Assembly: GCF_000759715.1 (NCBI RefSeq)
Contig: NZ_BBLU01000005.1
Coordinates: forward strand, 62,001 to 126,000
From: Demequina mangrovi
Lineage (GTDB): Bacteria; Actinomycetota; Actinomycetes; Actinomycetales; Demequinaceae
Direction of reading: 5' to 3'
Length of the DNA: 64,000 nucleotides
Made by a program: the position numbers and the translations under genes. The notes under the pieces were generated by a model. The model saw only the letters and a program-made list of their open reading frames with translations, was not told the origin of the DNA and did not search any database. Shown here in pieces: positions 22,755-33,442 of this stretch (position 1 is its first letter; the number at the start of each line of letters is the position of its first letter).

Positions 22755-23936
22755 TCAGCCGAGCGGTGCCCACTCCCGCGTCTCGATGCCGTCGCGCCAG
22801 ACGCGGTCGACCAGCGGCACGCCCGGGCGGTAGGACAGCTGCACCGGGTCGGGGGCGTCGAGCATCACCAGGTCCGCGCGGGCGCCCACGGCGATGCGGC
22901 CGACGTCCTCGCGACGCAGCGCCTGCGCGCCGCCGAGGGTCGCGGCGCGCACGGCCTCGCCCGGGGTCATCCCCATGTCCCGCACGGCGAGCGCGATGCA
23001 GAACGGCATGCTGGTCGTGTACGAGGAGCCAGGGTTGCAGTCGGACGCGATCGCCCAGGTGACGCCCGCGTCGCGCAGCCGCTCGATACGCGGGTACGGC
23101 TGGCGCGTCGAGAACTCGGCGCCCGGCACGAAGGTCGCGACGGTGTCCGAGCCGGCGAGCGCGTCCACGTCCGCGTCCGAGAGGAACGTGCAGTGGTCGA
23201 TGCTCGCGGCGCCCATCTCGACGCCCAGCGCGGCCGCGCCGGACATCGTCAGCTGGTTCGCGTGAAGGCGCAGACCCAGCCCGGCGTCGCGGCCCGCGGC
23301 GAGGATGCGCCGGGTCTCCTCGACGTCGAACGCGCCCTCCTCGCAGAAGACGTCGATCCACCGGGACAGGGGAGCGGCGGCCTCGAGCATCGTCCCCGCG
23401 ACCAGGTCGACGTACTCGCCGCGGCGGTCCGCCATCTCGGGCGCGACCACGTGGGCGCCGAGGAACGTCACCTCGTCGGTGAAGCGCGCGGCCACCTCGA
23501 GCAGCCGGCGCTCGGTGGCGACGTCGAGCCCGTAGCCGCTCTTGATCTCGGCGGTGGTGGTGCCCTGGCGCAGCGCCTCGGTGAGAAGGGCCTGCGTCCG
23601 CTCCGCGAGCTCCTCGGTGCTCGCCGCCCGGGTCGCCGCGACGGTCGAGCGGATCCCGCCCGCGGTGTACTTAGCGCCGGACATGCGCGCGTCGAACTCC
23701 GCGGTCCGGTCCCCGCCGAACACGGCGTGCGTGTGCGAGTCGACGAAGCCGGGGATCACCGCGGCGCCGCCCGCATCGGTCACGGTGTCGGCCGCGGGCG
23801 CCGCCGTGGACGGTCCCACCCACGCGATGCGGCCGCCGTCGACGACCACGGCGGCGTCTCGCAGGACGCCCATGACGCCCTCGCCGTCGTGCATCGTCGC
23901 GAGCATGCCGATGTTGACGATCGCCTCAGCGGGCAT
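22755..23936 (-). CDS. hutI: Imidazolonepropionase
   Basis: The third enzyme of histidine degradation: opens 4-imidazolone-5-propionate to N-formimino-L-glutamate. 393 residues of the amidohydrolase fold. The metal site HxH is in [10 protein letters not shown]; further family motifs are [29 protein letters not shown] and [10 protein letters not shown]. It is the last gene of the hut operon and overlaps the hutF stop by 11 bp. The big stem-loop at 22633 lies 78 bp past the stop. Confidence 0.95.
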   Translation of the reverse strand: MPAEAIVNIGMLATMHDGEGVMGVLRDAAVVVDGGRIAWVGPSTAAPAADTVTDAGGAAVIPGFVDSHTHAVFGGDRTAEFDARMSGAKYTAGGIRSTVAATRAASTEELAERTQALLTEALRQGTTTAEIKSGYGLDVATERRLLEVAARFTDEVTFLGAHVVAPEMADRRGEYVDLVAGTMLEAAAPLSRWIDVFCEEGAFDVEETRRILAAGRDAGLGLRLHANQLTMSGAAALGVEMGAASIDHCTFLSDADVDALAGSDTVATFVPGAEFSTRQPYPRIERLRDAGVTWAIASDCNPGSSYTTSMPFCIALAVRDMGMTPGEAVRAATLGGAQALRREDVGRIAVGARADLVMLDAPDPVQLSYRPGVPLVDRVWRDGIETREWAPLG

Positions 23937-25233
23937 GGGAGGCCTCCTCGAACGCGTCCCACGCGCGCTCGCGCAGCGCGGAGGACTCCTGGTAGCTGCC
24001 GCGGACGATGCTCGCGGTCACGTCGTCCGCCGCCGCCGTGGTGAGCAGCTCCTGCGGTCGGGCGCCCGCGAGCCGCGGAGAGCGCGGCGCGATCGCGAGC
24101 AGGTCGAGCTGGTCGCCCGGCCTGATGCCCGTCGGGTCGTCAGGCCGCAGCGACGCGTGGCCCGCCGTGGTCGCGGCGTCCCACAGCACGGGCGTCGGAA
24201 GCACGCCGCGGCGGCCCGAGGCGAGCCTGGCGCCGCCCTCGAGCCTGCGGAGCTCGTCGAAGGGGTCGATCACCACGTTCTGGTCGGAGCCGACGGTGAG
24301 CCGGGCGCCCGCGGCGTGGAGCTCCTCGGAGTGCCCGAGCCCGTCGCCCAGGTCCGCCTCCGTGGTGGGGCACATCGACACGCTCACGCGCGCGGCGCCC
24401 AGGCGGGAGACGTCCGCGTCGGTGAGGTGGGTCGCGTGGACCACGGTGGTCCGAGGCGACAGAGCGCCGCTGAGGTCGAGCAGCACCGTGGGCGTCATGC
24501 CCGTCGCGCCCACGCAGTCGGCGTTCTCCGCCGGCTGCTCCGACAGGTGCACGTGGAGCGGGACATCCGCGGGCAGCCCGCCGACCGCGAGGCCCAGGTC
24601 GTCGGGGGCGACGGCGCGCACCGAGTGGATGGCCGCGCCGACCGTGACCTCGGGGTGCGAGGTCGCGAGCGCGTCGCGCACGCTGTGCCACCGCTCGAGC
24701 CAGCGCTCGGCGGTGCCGTCCGAGTAGCGGATCTGGGCGCCCTCGGGGGCGCGCCCGAAGCCCGCGCGCAGGTACACGGTGTCGAGCAGGGTGAGGCGGA
24801 TGCCGGCTGCCTCGGCGGCATCGGCGAGCGCGACCTCCATCGCGTGCCCCGCATAGGGCAGCCCGCCCGGGCCGTGGTGGAGGTAGTGGAACTCGCCCAC
24901 CGCGGTGTACCCGGCGGCGACCATCTCGGAGTAGACGGCCGTCGCCACGGCGCGCATCCGGTCGGGGTCGAGCGACTCCGCGACCCGGTACATCGTGTCG
25001 CGCCAGCGCCAGAAATCGCCGCCGCCCGCATGCGTGCGGCCGCGCAGCAGGCGGTGGAACGCATGGCTGTGGGTGTTGGCGAGACCGGGGATCGCGAGCG
25101 CGAGGGTGCGGTCGGCGCGGGCGCCGGGACGGTCCCGCTCGATGCTCACCACCCGTCCGGCATCGTCGAGGTCGATCACCGCATGCGCGAGCACCTCGTC
25201 ACGGGTGACGAGCCTCTCGCACGCGACCCTCAC
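23926..25233 (-). CDS. hutF: Formimidoylglutamate deiminase
   Basis: Converts N-formimino-glutamate to N-formyl-glutamate and ammonia, defining the five-step hut route used by pseudomonads and many actinobacteria. 435 residues, amidohydrolase fold: [10 protein letters not shown] (HxH), [20 protein letters not shown] and [12 protein letters not shown]. The start is GTG 25233, overlapping the stop of the upstream gene (GTGA). The next step normally needs HutG, which is absent here; the M20 gene just upstream probably fills it. Confidence 0.93.
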   Translation of the reverse strand: MRVACERLVTRDEVLAHAVIDLDDAGRVVSIERDRPGARADRTLALAIPGLANTHSHAFHRLLRGRTHAGGGDFWRWRDTMYRVAESLDPDRMRAVATAVYSEMVAAGYTAVGEFHYLHHGPGGLPYAGHAMEVALADAAEAAGIRLTLLDTVYLRAGFGRAPEGAQIRYSDGTAERWLERWHSVRDALATSHPEVTVGAAIHSVRAVAPDDLGLAVGGLPADVPLHVHLSEQPAENADCVGATGMTPTVLLDLSGALSPRTTVVHATHLTDADVSRLGAARVSVSMCPTTEADLGDGLGHSEELHAAGARLTVGSDQNVVIDPFDELRRLEGGARLASGRRGVLPTPVLWDAATTAGHASLRPDDPTGIRPGDQLDLLAIAPRSPRLAGARPQELLTTAAADDVTASIVRGSYQESSALRERAWDAFEEASHAR

Positions 25234-26492
25234 GCGGAGGGCCCCGTCAGGTCGCGCAGCACCGCGGTGAGCGCGTCCACGCCGGCGCGGATGTCCTCGT
25301 CGGACGCGCCCTCGTGCGGCGAGTGCGAGACGCCGTCGGGGTTGCGCACGAAGAGCATCGCGGCGGGCAGGTGCGCGGACAGGATGCCCGCATCGTGTCC
25401 CGCGCCCGTGGGGATGCGCGGCACCTCGCCGAAGCCAGGCTCGAGCGCGGCGGCCATCCGGTCGGTCAGGGGGACGTCGAATCCGACGCGCGTCGAGAAG
25501 GACTCCTCGGCGACCTCGACCGTGCACCCCTCGGCCGTGGCGGCCTCGCGGGCGTCCGCGAGCACAGCCTCCACGAGCGCGCGCACGTCGGGGTCGTGCT
25601 CGGCGCGTGCGTCGAGCCACAGCGCCACCTCGGACGCGATGGCGTTGGAGCCGCCGGGGACGATGCGCATCTTGCCGACCGTGGCGCGCGACCGCGTCTC
25701 GGGGGAGGCCTCGAGCGCGCGGGCGCGGGCGGCCTGCACCACCGCGGCGGCGACGAGCATCGGGTCGTGACGCGAGTCGAGCTCGGTCGCGCCGGCGTGG
25801 TCGCCGCGGCCGGCGACTGTCAGCCGCCAGCGGCCGTGCGCGAGGATGCTCGTCGCGAGACCGACCGGCGCGCCGAGCGGCTCGAGCTGACGTCCCTGCT
25901 CGACGTGGAGCTCGACGTACAGCGCGAGGTCGCTCAGGCGGTCCTCGTCGCGTCCGATCGCCTGCGGGTCGTGGCCCGCCGCGGTCATCGCCTCGGCGTA
26001 CGTGGTGCCGGCGACGTCGGTGAGCCTGCGCACGCGATCGGTGTCGAGCTCGCCGGCGAGCAGCTGCGAGCCGAGGCAGGGCACGCCGAAGCGCGCGCCC
26101 TCCTCCTCGGCGAAGTTCGCGACCCGGATCGGGCGCGACGGGACGTGGCCCTCGGCCATGAGGCGCGACACGGCGGCGAGCGCCGAGACCACGCCGAGCG
26201 GGCCGTCGAGCGGGCCGCCGCCGGGAACGGAGTCGAGGTGGCTGCCGGTCGCGATCGCCCGGCCCGCGGCGCCCTCGGGCGCCCAGGTCGCCCACTGGTT
26301 CGCGTTGGCGTCCGTCTCGACGCTCAGCCCCAGGGACTCGGCGGTGCGCACGAACCACGCGCGCATGTCGCGGTCCGCGTCGTCGAGCAGGTGGCGCGAC
26401 CAACCGCCGCGGACCGGGTCCGCCCCGACGGGGGCGAGCTCGGCCAGCGCGGCGACGGCGTCGAGGGCGGCGGGCGCCTGGACCTCCGTCAT
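25230..26492 (-). CDS. M20-family amidohydrolase (allantoate amidohydrolase-like), probable N-formylglutamate hydrolase
   Basis: 420 residues of the AllC/HyuC M20 family. The dinuclear metal site is visible in GSHLDSVPGGGPLDG, NFAEEEGARFG and ELHVEQG, and the C-terminal GAGHDAG holds the family motif. It sits inside the hut operon, overlapping hutU by one base and hutF by four. With no HutG present, it is inferred to hydrolyse N-formyl-glutamate to glutamate and formate. An M20 gene at this position recurs in actinobacterial hut operons, often annotated allantoate amidohydrolase. A second, distinct AllC homologue lies at 48101 with the purine genes. Confidence 0.85.
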   Translation of the reverse strand: MTEVQAPAALDAVAALAELAPVGADPVRGGWSRHLLDDADRDMRAWFVRTAESLGLSVETDANANQWATWAPEGAAGRAIATGSHLDSVPGGGPLDGPLGVVSALAAVSRLMAEGHVPSRPIRVANFAEEEGARFGVPCLGSQLLAGELDTDRVRRLTDVAGTTYAEAMTAAGHDPQAIGRDEDRLSDLALYVELHVEQGRQLEPLGAPVGLATSILAHGRWRLTVAGRGDHAGATELDSRHDPMLVAAAVVQAARARALEASPETRSRATVGKMRIVPGGSNAIASEVALWLDARAEHDPDVRALVEAVLADAREAATAEGCTVEVAEESFSTRVGFDVPLTDRMAAALEPGFGEVPRIPTGAGHDAGILSAHLPAAMLFVRNPDGVSHSPHEGASDEDIRAGVDALTAVLRDLTGPSA

Positions 26493-28177
26493 CAGGCCTC
26501 CAGCATCGGGACGCGGAGGCCGCGCTCGCGCGCGACGTCCTTCGCGTGCTCGTAGCCCGCGTCGACGTGGCGCATCACGCCGGTGCCCGGGTCGTTGACC
26601 AGCACGCGCGCGATCTTCTCGGCGGCGAGGTCGGTGCCGTCGGCGACGATGACCTGGCCGGCGTGGATCGAGCGGCCGATGCCGACGCCGCCGCCGTGGT
26701 GCAGCGACACCCAGGTCGCGCCCGAGGCGGTGTTGAGCAGCGCGTTGAGCAGGGGCCAGTCCGCGATCGCGTCCGAGCCGTCCTTCATCGCCTCGGTCTC
26801 GCGGTAGGGCGAGGCCACCGAGCCGGAGTCGAGGTGGTCGCGGCCGATGACGATCGGCGCGGACAGCTCGCCGCTCGCGACCATCTCGTTGAACTTGAGG
26901 CCCGCGAGGTGACGCTCCTGGTAGCCGAGCCAGCAGATGCGCGCCGGCAGGCCCTCGTAGTGGACCTTCTCGCCCGCGGCCGTGAGCCAGCGGTGCAGCG
27001 ACTCGTGCTCGGGGAACAGCTCCATGAGCGCGCGGTCGGTCTTCGCGATGTCCTCGGGGTCGCCCGAGAGCGCGGCCCAGCGGAACGGGCCGCGGCCCTC
27101 CTCGAACTGCGGGCGGATGTACGCGGGCACGAAGCCGGGGAAGGCGAAGGCGCGGTCGTAGCCGCCCAGCTCCGCCTCGGCGCGGATCGAGTTGCCGTAG
27201 TCGAAGACGTCGGCGCCGGCGTCCATGAAGCCGACCATCGCCTCGACGTGCTTCGCCATCGCCGCACGGGCGTCGCGCGTGAAGCCCTCCGGGTCGGCCT
27301 CGGCGCGGGCCTGCCACTCCTCGACGGTGTACCCGAGGGGGAGGTACGACAGCGGGTCGTGGGCCGAGGTCTGGTCGGTGACCAGGTCGATCGGCACGCC
27401 GCGCTTCAGCAGCTCGGGGAAGACCTCGGCCGCGTTGCCGACCACGCCCACCGACAGGGCCCGGCCCTCGGTGCGAGCCGCGACCGCCTGGGCCACCGCA
27501 TCGTCCAGGTCGGAGGCGACCACGTCGAGGTAGCCGTGCGCGACGCGGCGCTCGAGGCGGCTTGCGTCGACGTCGACGATGAGGCACGCACCCTCGTTGA
27601 GCGTGACGGCGAGCGGCTGCGCGCCGCCCATGCCGCCGGCGCCGCCGGTGAGGGTGAGGGTGCCCTGGAGCGAGGCGGTGCGCGGGTCGCGTCCCTCGCG
27701 CTCGGCGCGCTGGCGGGCCGCCGCGGCGAACGTCTCGTACGTGCCCTGGAGGATGCCCTGGGTGCCGATGTAGATCCACGAGCCCGCGGTCATCTGGCCG
27801 TACATGGTGAGGCCCTGGGCCTCGAGGCGGCGGAACTCGGGCCAGGTGGCCCAGTCGCCCACGAGGTTCGAGTTGGCGATGAGCACGCGCGGCGCCCACT
27901 CGTGGGTGCGGAACACGCCCACGGGCTTGCCCGACTGGACCAGCAGGGTCTCGTCGGCCTCCAGATCACGCAGCGTCGCGACGATGGCGTCGTAGGCCTC
28001 CCAGCTACGCGCGGCGCGGCCGGTGCCGCCGTAGACCACCAGGTCCTCGGGGCGCTCCGCGACCTCGGGGTCGAGGTTGTTCATGAGCATGCGCATCGGC
28101 GCCTCGGTCTGCCAGGACTTCGCGGTGATCTCGCTGCCGCGCGCGGCGCGGACGGTGCGGATGGGGGTCTCGGTCAT
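26492..28177 (-). CDS. hutU: Urocanate hydratase
   Basis: The second enzyme of histidine catabolism, adding water to urocanate with tightly bound NAD as electrophile. 561 residues, standard length. Signatures: [40 protein letters not shown] (NAD glycine loop), [11 protein letters not shown] and [15 protein letters not shown]. It starts 10 bp after the hutH stop. Confidence 0.96.
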   Translation of the reverse strand: MTETPIRTVRAARGSEITAKSWQTEAPMRMLMNNLDPEVAERPEDLVVYGGTGRAARSWEAYDAIVATLRDLEADETLLVQSGKPVGVFRTHEWAPRVLIANSNLVGDWATWPEFRRLEAQGLTMYGQMTAGSWIYIGTQGILQGTYETFAAAARQRAEREGRDPRTASLQGTLTLTGGAGGMGGAQPLAVTLNEGACLIVDVDASRLERRVAHGYLDVVASDLDDAVAQAVAARTEGRALSVGVVGNAAEVFPELLKRGVPIDLVTDQTSAHDPLSYLPLGYTVEEWQARAEADPEGFTRDARAAMAKHVEAMVGFMDAGADVFDYGNSIRAEAELGGYDRAFAFPGFVPAYIRPQFEEGRGPFRWAALSGDPEDIAKTDRALMELFPEHESLHRWLTAAGEKVHYEGLPARICWLGYQERHLAGLKFNEMVASGELSAPIVIGRDHLDSGSVASPYRETEAMKDGSDAIADWPLLNALLNTASGATWVSLHHGGGVGIGRSIHAGQVIVADGTDLAAEKIARVLVNDPGTGVMRHVDAGYEHAKDVARERGLRVPMLEA

Positions 28178-28187
28178 GAGGGGCTCC

Positions 28188-29747
28188 TTAGGCGTGGTGG
28201 AGGGTGCCGATGCGGTCCTCGACGGCGCGCAGCACGGTGCCCGTGCGGACGGCGTCGACGGCCTCGTCGATGTCGGGGGAGAGGAAGCGGTCGGGTCCGG
28301 GGACGGCTCCGGTCGCGAGGGTCGCGGCGGCGGCGCCGGTGGCCGGGGAGGGCTCGAGCGGTGCGCGCAGCGCGAGGGCCCGGGAGGCCGTCATGAGCTC
28401 GATGCCGAGCACGCGGGACAGGCCGTCGACCGCGGTGCGCAGCTTGCGCGCCGCGTGCCAGCCCATCGACACGTGGTCCTCCTGCATCGCGGAGGACGGG
28501 ATCGAGTCCACCGTGGCCGGGGCGGCGAGCCGCTTCATCTCGCTCACCACGCCCGCGGCGGTGTACTGGGCGATCATGAGGCCCGAGTCGACGCCCACCT
28601 CGTGCGCGAGGAACGGCGGGAGCCCGTGGCTGCGGGCCGGGTCGAGCATGCGGTCGATGCGGCGCTCGGACATGCTCGCGAGGTCCGCGACGGCGATCGC
28701 GAGGAAGTCGAGCGCGTACGCGACGGGGGCGCCGTGGAACGAGCCGTTCGACTCGACGCGCCCGTCGATGGTGACGACGGGGTTGTCGACCGCGGCGGCG
28801 AGCTCACGCTCGGCGACGGTGCGGGCGTGCGTGAGGGTGTCGCGCACCGCGCCGCTCACCTGAGGCGCGCAGCGCAGCGAGTAGGCGTCCTGGACGCGCG
28901 TGCACTCGGGCGTCTGGTGGCTGGCGACGATGAGCGAGCCGGCGAGCACGCGGCGCATGTTCTCCGCGGCCGCGGCGATGCCCGGGTGGGGGCGCAGCGC
29001 CTGGAGGTCCGCCGCGAACGGGGAGTCGGAGCCGAGCAGCGCCTCGACGCTCATCGCGGCGGTGACGTCGGCCGTGCTCACGAGCACCTCGAGGTCCGCG
29101 AGGGCGAGCGCGAGCTGACCGAGCATGCCGTCGGTGCCGTTGATGAGGGCGAGGCCCTCCTTCTCCTCGAGCTGCAGCGGGGTGATGTCCGCGGCCGCGA
29201 GCGCGTGGCGCGCGTTCATCGGGGTGCCGGCGGCGTCGCGGACCGGGCCCTCGCCGATCACGGCGAGCGCGACGTGGCTCAGCGGGGCGAGGTCGCCGCT
29301 GCAGCCCAGCGAGCCGTACTCGTGGACGATGGGCGTGATGCCCGCGTTGAGGATCGCCGCGTAGGTCTCGGCGACCACGGGGCGGGCGCCGGTGCGGCCC
29401 GTGAGCAGGGTGGACAGGCGCAGGAGGGCGAGCGCGCGGACCACCTCGCGCTCGACCTCGGGGCCGGATCCCGCGGCGTGCGAGCGCACCAGGCTGAGCT
29501 GGAGCTGCGCGCGGCGGTCGCGGTCGATGAAGGTCGTGGCGAGGGCGCCGAAGCCGGTCGAGACGCCGTAGTGGGGCTCGGGGTCGGCGGCGAGCGCGTC
29601 GATGACGGCGCGGGACTCGGCCATGGCGGCGAGGGCGTCCGGCGTGATCTCGATGCGCGCATCGTGGCGGGCGACGGCGACCACGTCGGCGAGGCTGATG
29701 GCGTCGCGACCGACGCGGACGGTGGTGAGGGTGTCGAGCGTGCTCAT
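28188..29747 (-). CDS. hutH: Histidine ammonia-lyase
   Basis: Removes ammonia from histidine to give urocanate. 519 residues. The MIO cofactor arises from C149-S150-G151 in [14 protein letters not shown], the Cys variant seen in actinobacterial HutH rather than the commoner ASG. The family helix [23 protein letters not shown] and [13 protein letters not shown] segments are all present. GGAGG precedes the ATG. It is the first gene of the hut operon, divergent from iclR with a palindromic operator in the 77-bp gap. Confidence 0.96.
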   Translation of the reverse strand: MSTLDTLTTVRVGRDAISLADVVAVARHDARIEITPDALAAMAESRAVIDALAADPEPHYGVSTGFGALATTFIDRDRRAQLQLSLVRSHAAGSGPEVEREVVRALALLRLSTLLTGRTGARPVVAETYAAILNAGITPIVHEYGSLGCSGDLAPLSHVALAVIGEGPVRDAAGTPMNARHALAAADITPLQLEEKEGLALINGTDGMLGQLALALADLEVLVSTADVTAAMSVEALLGSDSPFAADLQALRPHPGIAAAAENMRRVLAGSLIVASHQTPECTRVQDAYSLRCAPQVSGAVRDTLTHARTVAERELAAAVDNPVVTIDGRVESNGSFHGAPVAYALDFLAIAVADLASMSERRIDRMLDPARSHGLPPFLAHEVGVDSGLMIAQYTAAGVVSEMKRLAAPATVDSIPSSAMQEDHVSMGWHAARKLRTAVDGLSRVLGIELMTASRALALRAPLEPSPATGAAAATLATGAVPGPDRFLSPDIDEAVDAVRTGTVLRAVEDRIGTLHHA

Positions 29748-29801
29748 GCCTCCATGGAACCGCCGCGCGAAGGCGCGTGCCGCCCGTTGACGACGGCCCG
29801 T

Positions 29802-29817
29802 GTCTCATATGTGAGAC
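29802..29817. promoter_or_regulatory. Candidate IclR/Hut operator
   Basis: GTCTCA-TATG-TGAGAC: 6-bp perfect arms around a 4-bp centre. It overlaps the GAGACT -10-like hexamer of the iclR gene and lies 55 bp from the hutH start, so one bound regulator could control both directions. Confidence 0.75.
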
Positions 29818-29824
29818 TGGACTC

Positions 29825-30607
29825 GTGCCCGAAACGTCCGTCCCGCGCCGGTCCGCGGCGCCCGCCGTCGATCAGGCGCTCGCGCTGCTCACCTTCCTCG
29901 CCCGCCAGCGTGGTCCGGTGACCGCCGGCGCCCTCGCGGCCGCGCTCGACATCCCCCGCGCGTCGCTGTACCGCCAGCTCGCCGCGCTCACCGATCACGG
30001 CTACGTGGTGCACCTGCCGGAGGAGGGGCGCTACGGACTCGGCGTCGCGGCCTACGAGCTGAGCTCGGGCTTCTCGCGCCAGCAGCCGCTCGCGCGGCTC
30101 GGCGCTCCCGTGCTCGCGGCCCTCGTGGACCGCGTGGGGGAGTCGGCGCACCTCGCGGTGCTGAGCGGGCGCGACGTGGTCTACCTGGTGGAGGAGCGCG
30201 CGCCGCGCAGGCCGCCGCTCATCACCGACGTCGGGGTGCGCCTGCCTGCGCTCGCGACCGCGACGGGCCGCGCGATCCTCGCGGCCCTGCCCGACGCGCA
30301 GATCCGCGCGACCTACCCCGGCCGCGATGCCTTCGCCGGCGTCGCCCCCGGGCTGCCGTCGAGCTATCGGGCGCTCAAGGAGCTGGTGCGCGAGACGCGG
30401 GGGCGCGGCCACGCGCAGGAGGACGGTGAGGTGACGCCCGGCCTCGCCTCGGTCGCGGTCGCGGTGCGCGATCACGCGGGCTGGCCGGTCGCGGCCATCG
30501 CGGTGACGTTCGCGGCGCACCGGGTCGACGCGGCCCGGCGCGAGGGGCTCGTGACCGCGCTGGAGCGCGACGGCGCGGAGCTGGAGCGCCGCATCGGCCG
30601 CAGGTGA
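29825..30607 (+). CDS. IclR-family regulator of histidine utilisation
   Basis: 260 residues with an N-terminal winged helix ([20 protein letters not shown] then [10 protein letters not shown]) and the C-terminal IclR effector domain ([19 protein letters not shown] ... [17 protein letters not shown]). The GTG at 29825 is chosen because GAGACT ends 6 nt before it. It is divergent from hutH and is the obvious candidate to sense urocanate or a related metabolite; whether it acts as repressor or activator cannot be read from sequence. Confidence 0.88.
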   Translation: MPETSVPRRSAAPAVDQALALLTFLARQRGPVTAGALAAALDIPRASLYRQLAALTDHGYVVHLPEEGRYGLGVAAYELSSGFSRQQPLARLGAPVLAALVDRVGESAHLAVLSGRDVVYLVEERAPRRPPLITDVGVRLPALATATGRAILAALPDAQIRATYPGRDAFAGVAPGLPSSYRALKELVRETRGRGHAQEDGEVTPGLASVAVAVRDHAGWPVAAIAVTFAAHRVDAARREGLVTALERDGAELERRIGRR

Positions 30608-30743
30608 GGCCCGCCTCGCGCTCCAGCGGGACATGAGGGTCGGATCCGGCTCGGATCCTGCACCCACGTCCCGCCAGGACGCGGACAGCCGGCCGGCACA
30701 GGCGCCCCCGTACACTTGTGGGGTCCATCCCCAGGAGGTCCCC

Positions 30744-31829
30744 ATGCGCGTGCTCGCCGCCCTGTCCGGCGGGGTCGACTCCGCCGTCGCGGCCGCGCGC
30801 GCCAAGGACGCCGGCCACGACGTCGTCGGGGTCCACATGGCCCTCTCGCGCAGCCGCGCGGAGCACCGCACCGGATCGCGCGGGTGCTGCAGCATCGAGG
30901 ACGCGAACGATGCGCGCCGTGCCGCCGACAGGCTGGGCATCCCGTACTACGTGTGGGACCTCAGCGACGAGTTCCACGACACGGTGGTCCAGGACTTCCT
31001 CAGCGAGTACGCCGCGGGCCGCACGCCCAACCCGTGCGTGCGCTGCAACGAGCACATCAAGTTCGACACGCTCCTCGAGCGGGGCATCGCGCTCGGCTTC
31101 GACGCGGTCTGCACGGGCCACTACGCGCGCATTGACGTGCACGACGACGGCTCGCGCGAGCTCCACCGCGCCGCGGACATCGCCAAGGATCAGAGCTACG
31201 TTCTTGCGGTGATGGGGCAGGAGCGCCTCGCGAGGGCGATGTTCCCGCTCGGCACCGTCGCGTCGAAGGCCGAGGTGCGGGCCGAGGCCGTCGCGCGCGG
31301 GCTCGGGGTGTCGAACAAGCCCGACTCGTACGACATCTGCTTCGTCGCCGACGGCGACACCAAGGGATTCCTCGCCCGCGAGCTGGGGGAGCGGCCCGGC
31401 GACATCGTCGACGAGACGGGCGAGGTCGTCGGCGCGCACGAGGGCGCCTACGCGTTCACCGTGGGCCAGCGCAAGGGGCTGCGGCTCCCGCGGCCGGCCG
31501 CGGACGGGGCCCCGCGCTACGTCACGGGCGTCGACACCGCGCGCAACGTGGTCACCGTCGGGCCCGAGACGCTGCTGAGCGTGCGCACCCTGGTCGGGGA
31601 GGACGTGGTGTGGCTCGCGGACGACGTCCCCGCCCTCGAGCCCACCCCCGTCGAGGTGCAGGTCCGCGCGCACGGCGCACCCGTGCAGGGAGTCGCGACG
31701 CGGGACGATGCACGGCTCACGGTCGCGCTGGAGGAGCCGATCCGCGGCGTCGCCGCGGGCCAGTCGCTGGTGGTCTACCAGGGGTCTCGCGTGGTCGGCC
31801 AGGCGACCCTGACGCGCGCCCCGGCCTAG
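30744..31829 (+). CDS. mnmA: tRNA-specific 2-thiouridylase
   Basis: Thiolates U34 of Lys/Glu/Gln tRNAs using sulfur relayed from cysteine desulfurase. 361 residues: PP-loop SGGVDSAV near the N-terminus, [12 protein letters not shown] with the catalytic Cys, [15 protein letters not shown] and the second Cys in YDICFV, then the C-terminal beta-barrel. AGGAGG precedes the ATG and TACACT (30711-30716) is a likely -10. It normally neighbours iscS; here the hut block lies between. Confidence 0.95.
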   Translation: MRVLAALSGGVDSAVAAARAKDAGHDVVGVHMALSRSRAEHRTGSRGCCSIEDANDARRAADRLGIPYYVWDLSDEFHDTVVQDFLSEYAAGRTPNPCVRCNEHIKFDTLLERGIALGFDAVCTGHYARIDVHDDGSRELHRAADIAKDQSYVLAVMGQERLARAMFPLGTVASKAEVRAEAVARGLGVSNKPDSYDICFVADGDTKGFLARELGERPGDIVDETGEVVGAHEGAYAFTVGQRKGLRLPRPAADGAPRYVTGVDTARNVVTVGPETLLSVRTLVGEDVVWLADDVPALEPTPVEVQVRAHGAPVQGVATRDDARLTVALEEPIRGVAAGQSLVVYQGSRVVGQATLTRAPA

Positions 31830-31974
31830 CGGTCACGGATCCGGGCGCTCGCGCTCGGGGTGCCGACGGGCGCCCGAGTTCGTGTCCGCGCATGCCGCGG
31901 CGACCGTGCCGCGGCGGATCGATCACGCCTTCGTAACGTTTCGGCTACGAACGCGAACTCGCGATCGAAACGGT

Positions 31975-32003
31975 TTGACACGGCGCCCGCGCCGCAATAC
32001 TTT
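31975..32003 (+). promoter_or_regulatory. Sigma-70-type promoter of the sugar ABC operon
   Basis: TTGACA (31975-31980) and TACTTT (31998-32003) are separated by exactly 17 bp, a near-consensus housekeeping promoter and rare at this GC content. An overlapping CGAAACGG-TTTGAC dyad at about 31966-31979 could be an additional regulator site. Confidence 0.85.
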
Positions 32004-32016
32004 GAAGCCGATGCGA

Positions 32017-32045
32017 GAGAGCGCTCTCACAGCGAGAGCGCTCTC
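32017..32045. promoter_or_regulatory. Tandem LacI-family operators
   Basis: The perfect palindrome GAGAGCGCTCTC occurs at 32017-32028 and again at 32034-32045, 17 bp centre to centre, just downstream of the -10. The form resembles actinobacterial LacI-family boxes (for example the CebR box, TGGGAGCGCTCCCA). The probable ligand protein is the LacI homologue encoded at 35457. Confidence 0.88.
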
Positions 32046-32081
32046 ACGATCACACATCAGTACGGACACAAAGGAGTGAAC

Positions 32082-33431
32082 GTGAGCCTCTCACGACGTA
32101 AGACCGCCCTCGGGTTCGCCGCGGGAGCTGCGACCCTCGCCCTCGCCCTCGCCGGCTGCTCCAGCTCGGGCGACACGGACTCGTCGGCTGCGCCCAGCGA
32201 CTCTGCCGGCGGCGGAGACACCATGACGAACGACGAGCCCGTCACCCTGACGCTCGCGACGTTCAACCAGTTCGGCTACTCGGCTGACTCCGAGGGCGGC
32301 GCGGACTACATGTACGACCTCATCGCGGAGTACCAGGAGCTGCACCCCAACGTCACGATCACGTACAACGTGGCGGACACCTCCAACACCGCGCGTGAGA
32401 ACTTCTTCACCAAGCTCGGCCCCGGCGGTCTCGCGGACGTCGAGGCGATCGAGGTGGACTGGCTGCCCGAGGCGATGCAGTACTCGGACCTCCTCGCGGA
32501 CCTCACCGGCGGCTCGCCCGACGGCGACTGGCTGCAGTGGAAGGTCGACGCCGCGACGGACGCCGACGGCCGTCTGATCGGCTACGGCACCGACATCGGC
32601 CCGGAGGCGATCTGCTACAACGCCGACGCCTTCGAGGCGGCGGGACTGCCGACCGACGCCGACGAGGTCGCCGCGCTGTTCGACGGTGACTGGGACACCT
32701 TCTTCGAGGTGGGCCAGCAGTACGTCGACGCGACGGGCAACGCCTTCTACGAGGAGAACGCCGCGATCCTGCAGGGCATGATCGGCCAGCTCGAGGCGCC
32801 CTACGAGGACCCCGAGACCGGTGAGGTCATCGCGCTCGACAACGCCGAGGTGAAGGACGTCTACGACACCCTCACCGCCGCGTCCGAGGCGGGCCTCTCG
32901 TCCGGCCTCCAGCAGTGGGGCGACGACTGGGCGGCCGGCATGGCCAACGGCGACTACGCCGTCACGCTCTGCCCGGCCTGGTTCCTCGGCATCATCGAGG
33001 GCAACGCCCCCGACGGCAACTGGGGCATCGCGAACGCGTTCCCGAACGGCGGCGGCAACTGGGGCGGCGCGTACCTGACCGTCCCGGCCGGCGGCGAGAA
33101 CGTCGAGGCTGCGACCGAGCTCGCGGCGTGGCTGACCGCTCCCGAGCAGCAGGCCAAGGCGTTCGTGAACGTCGGCGCCTTCCCGAGCTCCGAGTCGGCT
33201 GCCGCCTCGGACGAGGTGACGTCGTACGTCCGCCCGTACTACAACGACGCACCGGCCGGTGAGATCTTCGCCGAGCGCGCCGCTGCCGTCGAGGTCTCCC
33301 CGTTCAAGGGCGAGTTCTACTTCCAGGTGAACGACGCCATGGTCAACGCGCTCCGTCGCGTCGACGAGGGCACGATGAGCGCCGACGAGTCGTGGGCGCA
33401 GTTCGAGTCCGACGTGACGGCGATCGGCTAG
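32082..33431 (+). CDS. Sugar ABC transporter substrate-binding lipoprotein
   Basis: 449 residues, extracellular solute-binding protein family 1. The signal peptide ends in the lipobox LALAGC, so the mature protein is a lipid-anchored receptor with a short Ser/Gly/Asp-rich linker. The central region includes VEAIEVDWLPEAMQYSDLLA and GYGTDIGPEAICYNADAFEA, typical of oligosaccharide receptors. GTG 32082 follows AAGGAG. It is the first gene of the LacI-controlled operon; the hairpin after it should give receptor levels above permease levels. The sugar is not identifiable. Confidence 0.92.
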   Translation: MSLSRRKTALGFAAGAATLALALAGCSSSGDTDSSAAPSDSAGGGDTMTNDEPVTLTLATFNQFGYSADSEGGADYMYDLIAEYQELHPNVTITYNVADTSNTARENFFTKLGPGGLADVEAIEVDWLPEAMQYSDLLADLTGGSPDGDWLQWKVDAATDADGRLIGYGTDIGPEAICYNADAFEAAGLPTDADEVAALFDGDWDTFFEVGQQYVDATGNAFYEENAAILQGMIGQLEAPYEDPETGEVIALDNAEVKDVYDTLTAASEAGLSSGLQQWGDDWAAGMANGDYAVTLCPAWFLGIIEGNAPDGNWGIANAFPNGGGNWGGAYLTVPAGGENVEAATELAAWLTAPEQQAKAFVNVGAFPSSESAAASDEVTSYVRPYYNDAPAGEIFAERAAAVEVSPFKGEFYFQVNDAMVNALRRVDEGTMSADESWAQFESDVTAIG

Positions 33432-33442
33432 CAGGACGACCG

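Noticed and set aside
25230-26492. Calling the hut-linked M20 gene a second allC for purine degradation
   Set aside because: It is embedded with overlapping ends in the hut operon and a separate allC is coupled to pucG-like; the hut role is the simpler reading.
28188-29747. Cys instead of Ala in the HutH MIO tripeptide as a possible defect
   Set aside because: Cys-Ser-Gly is a known working variant in actinobacterial histidine ammonia-lyases, so the gene is considered intact.
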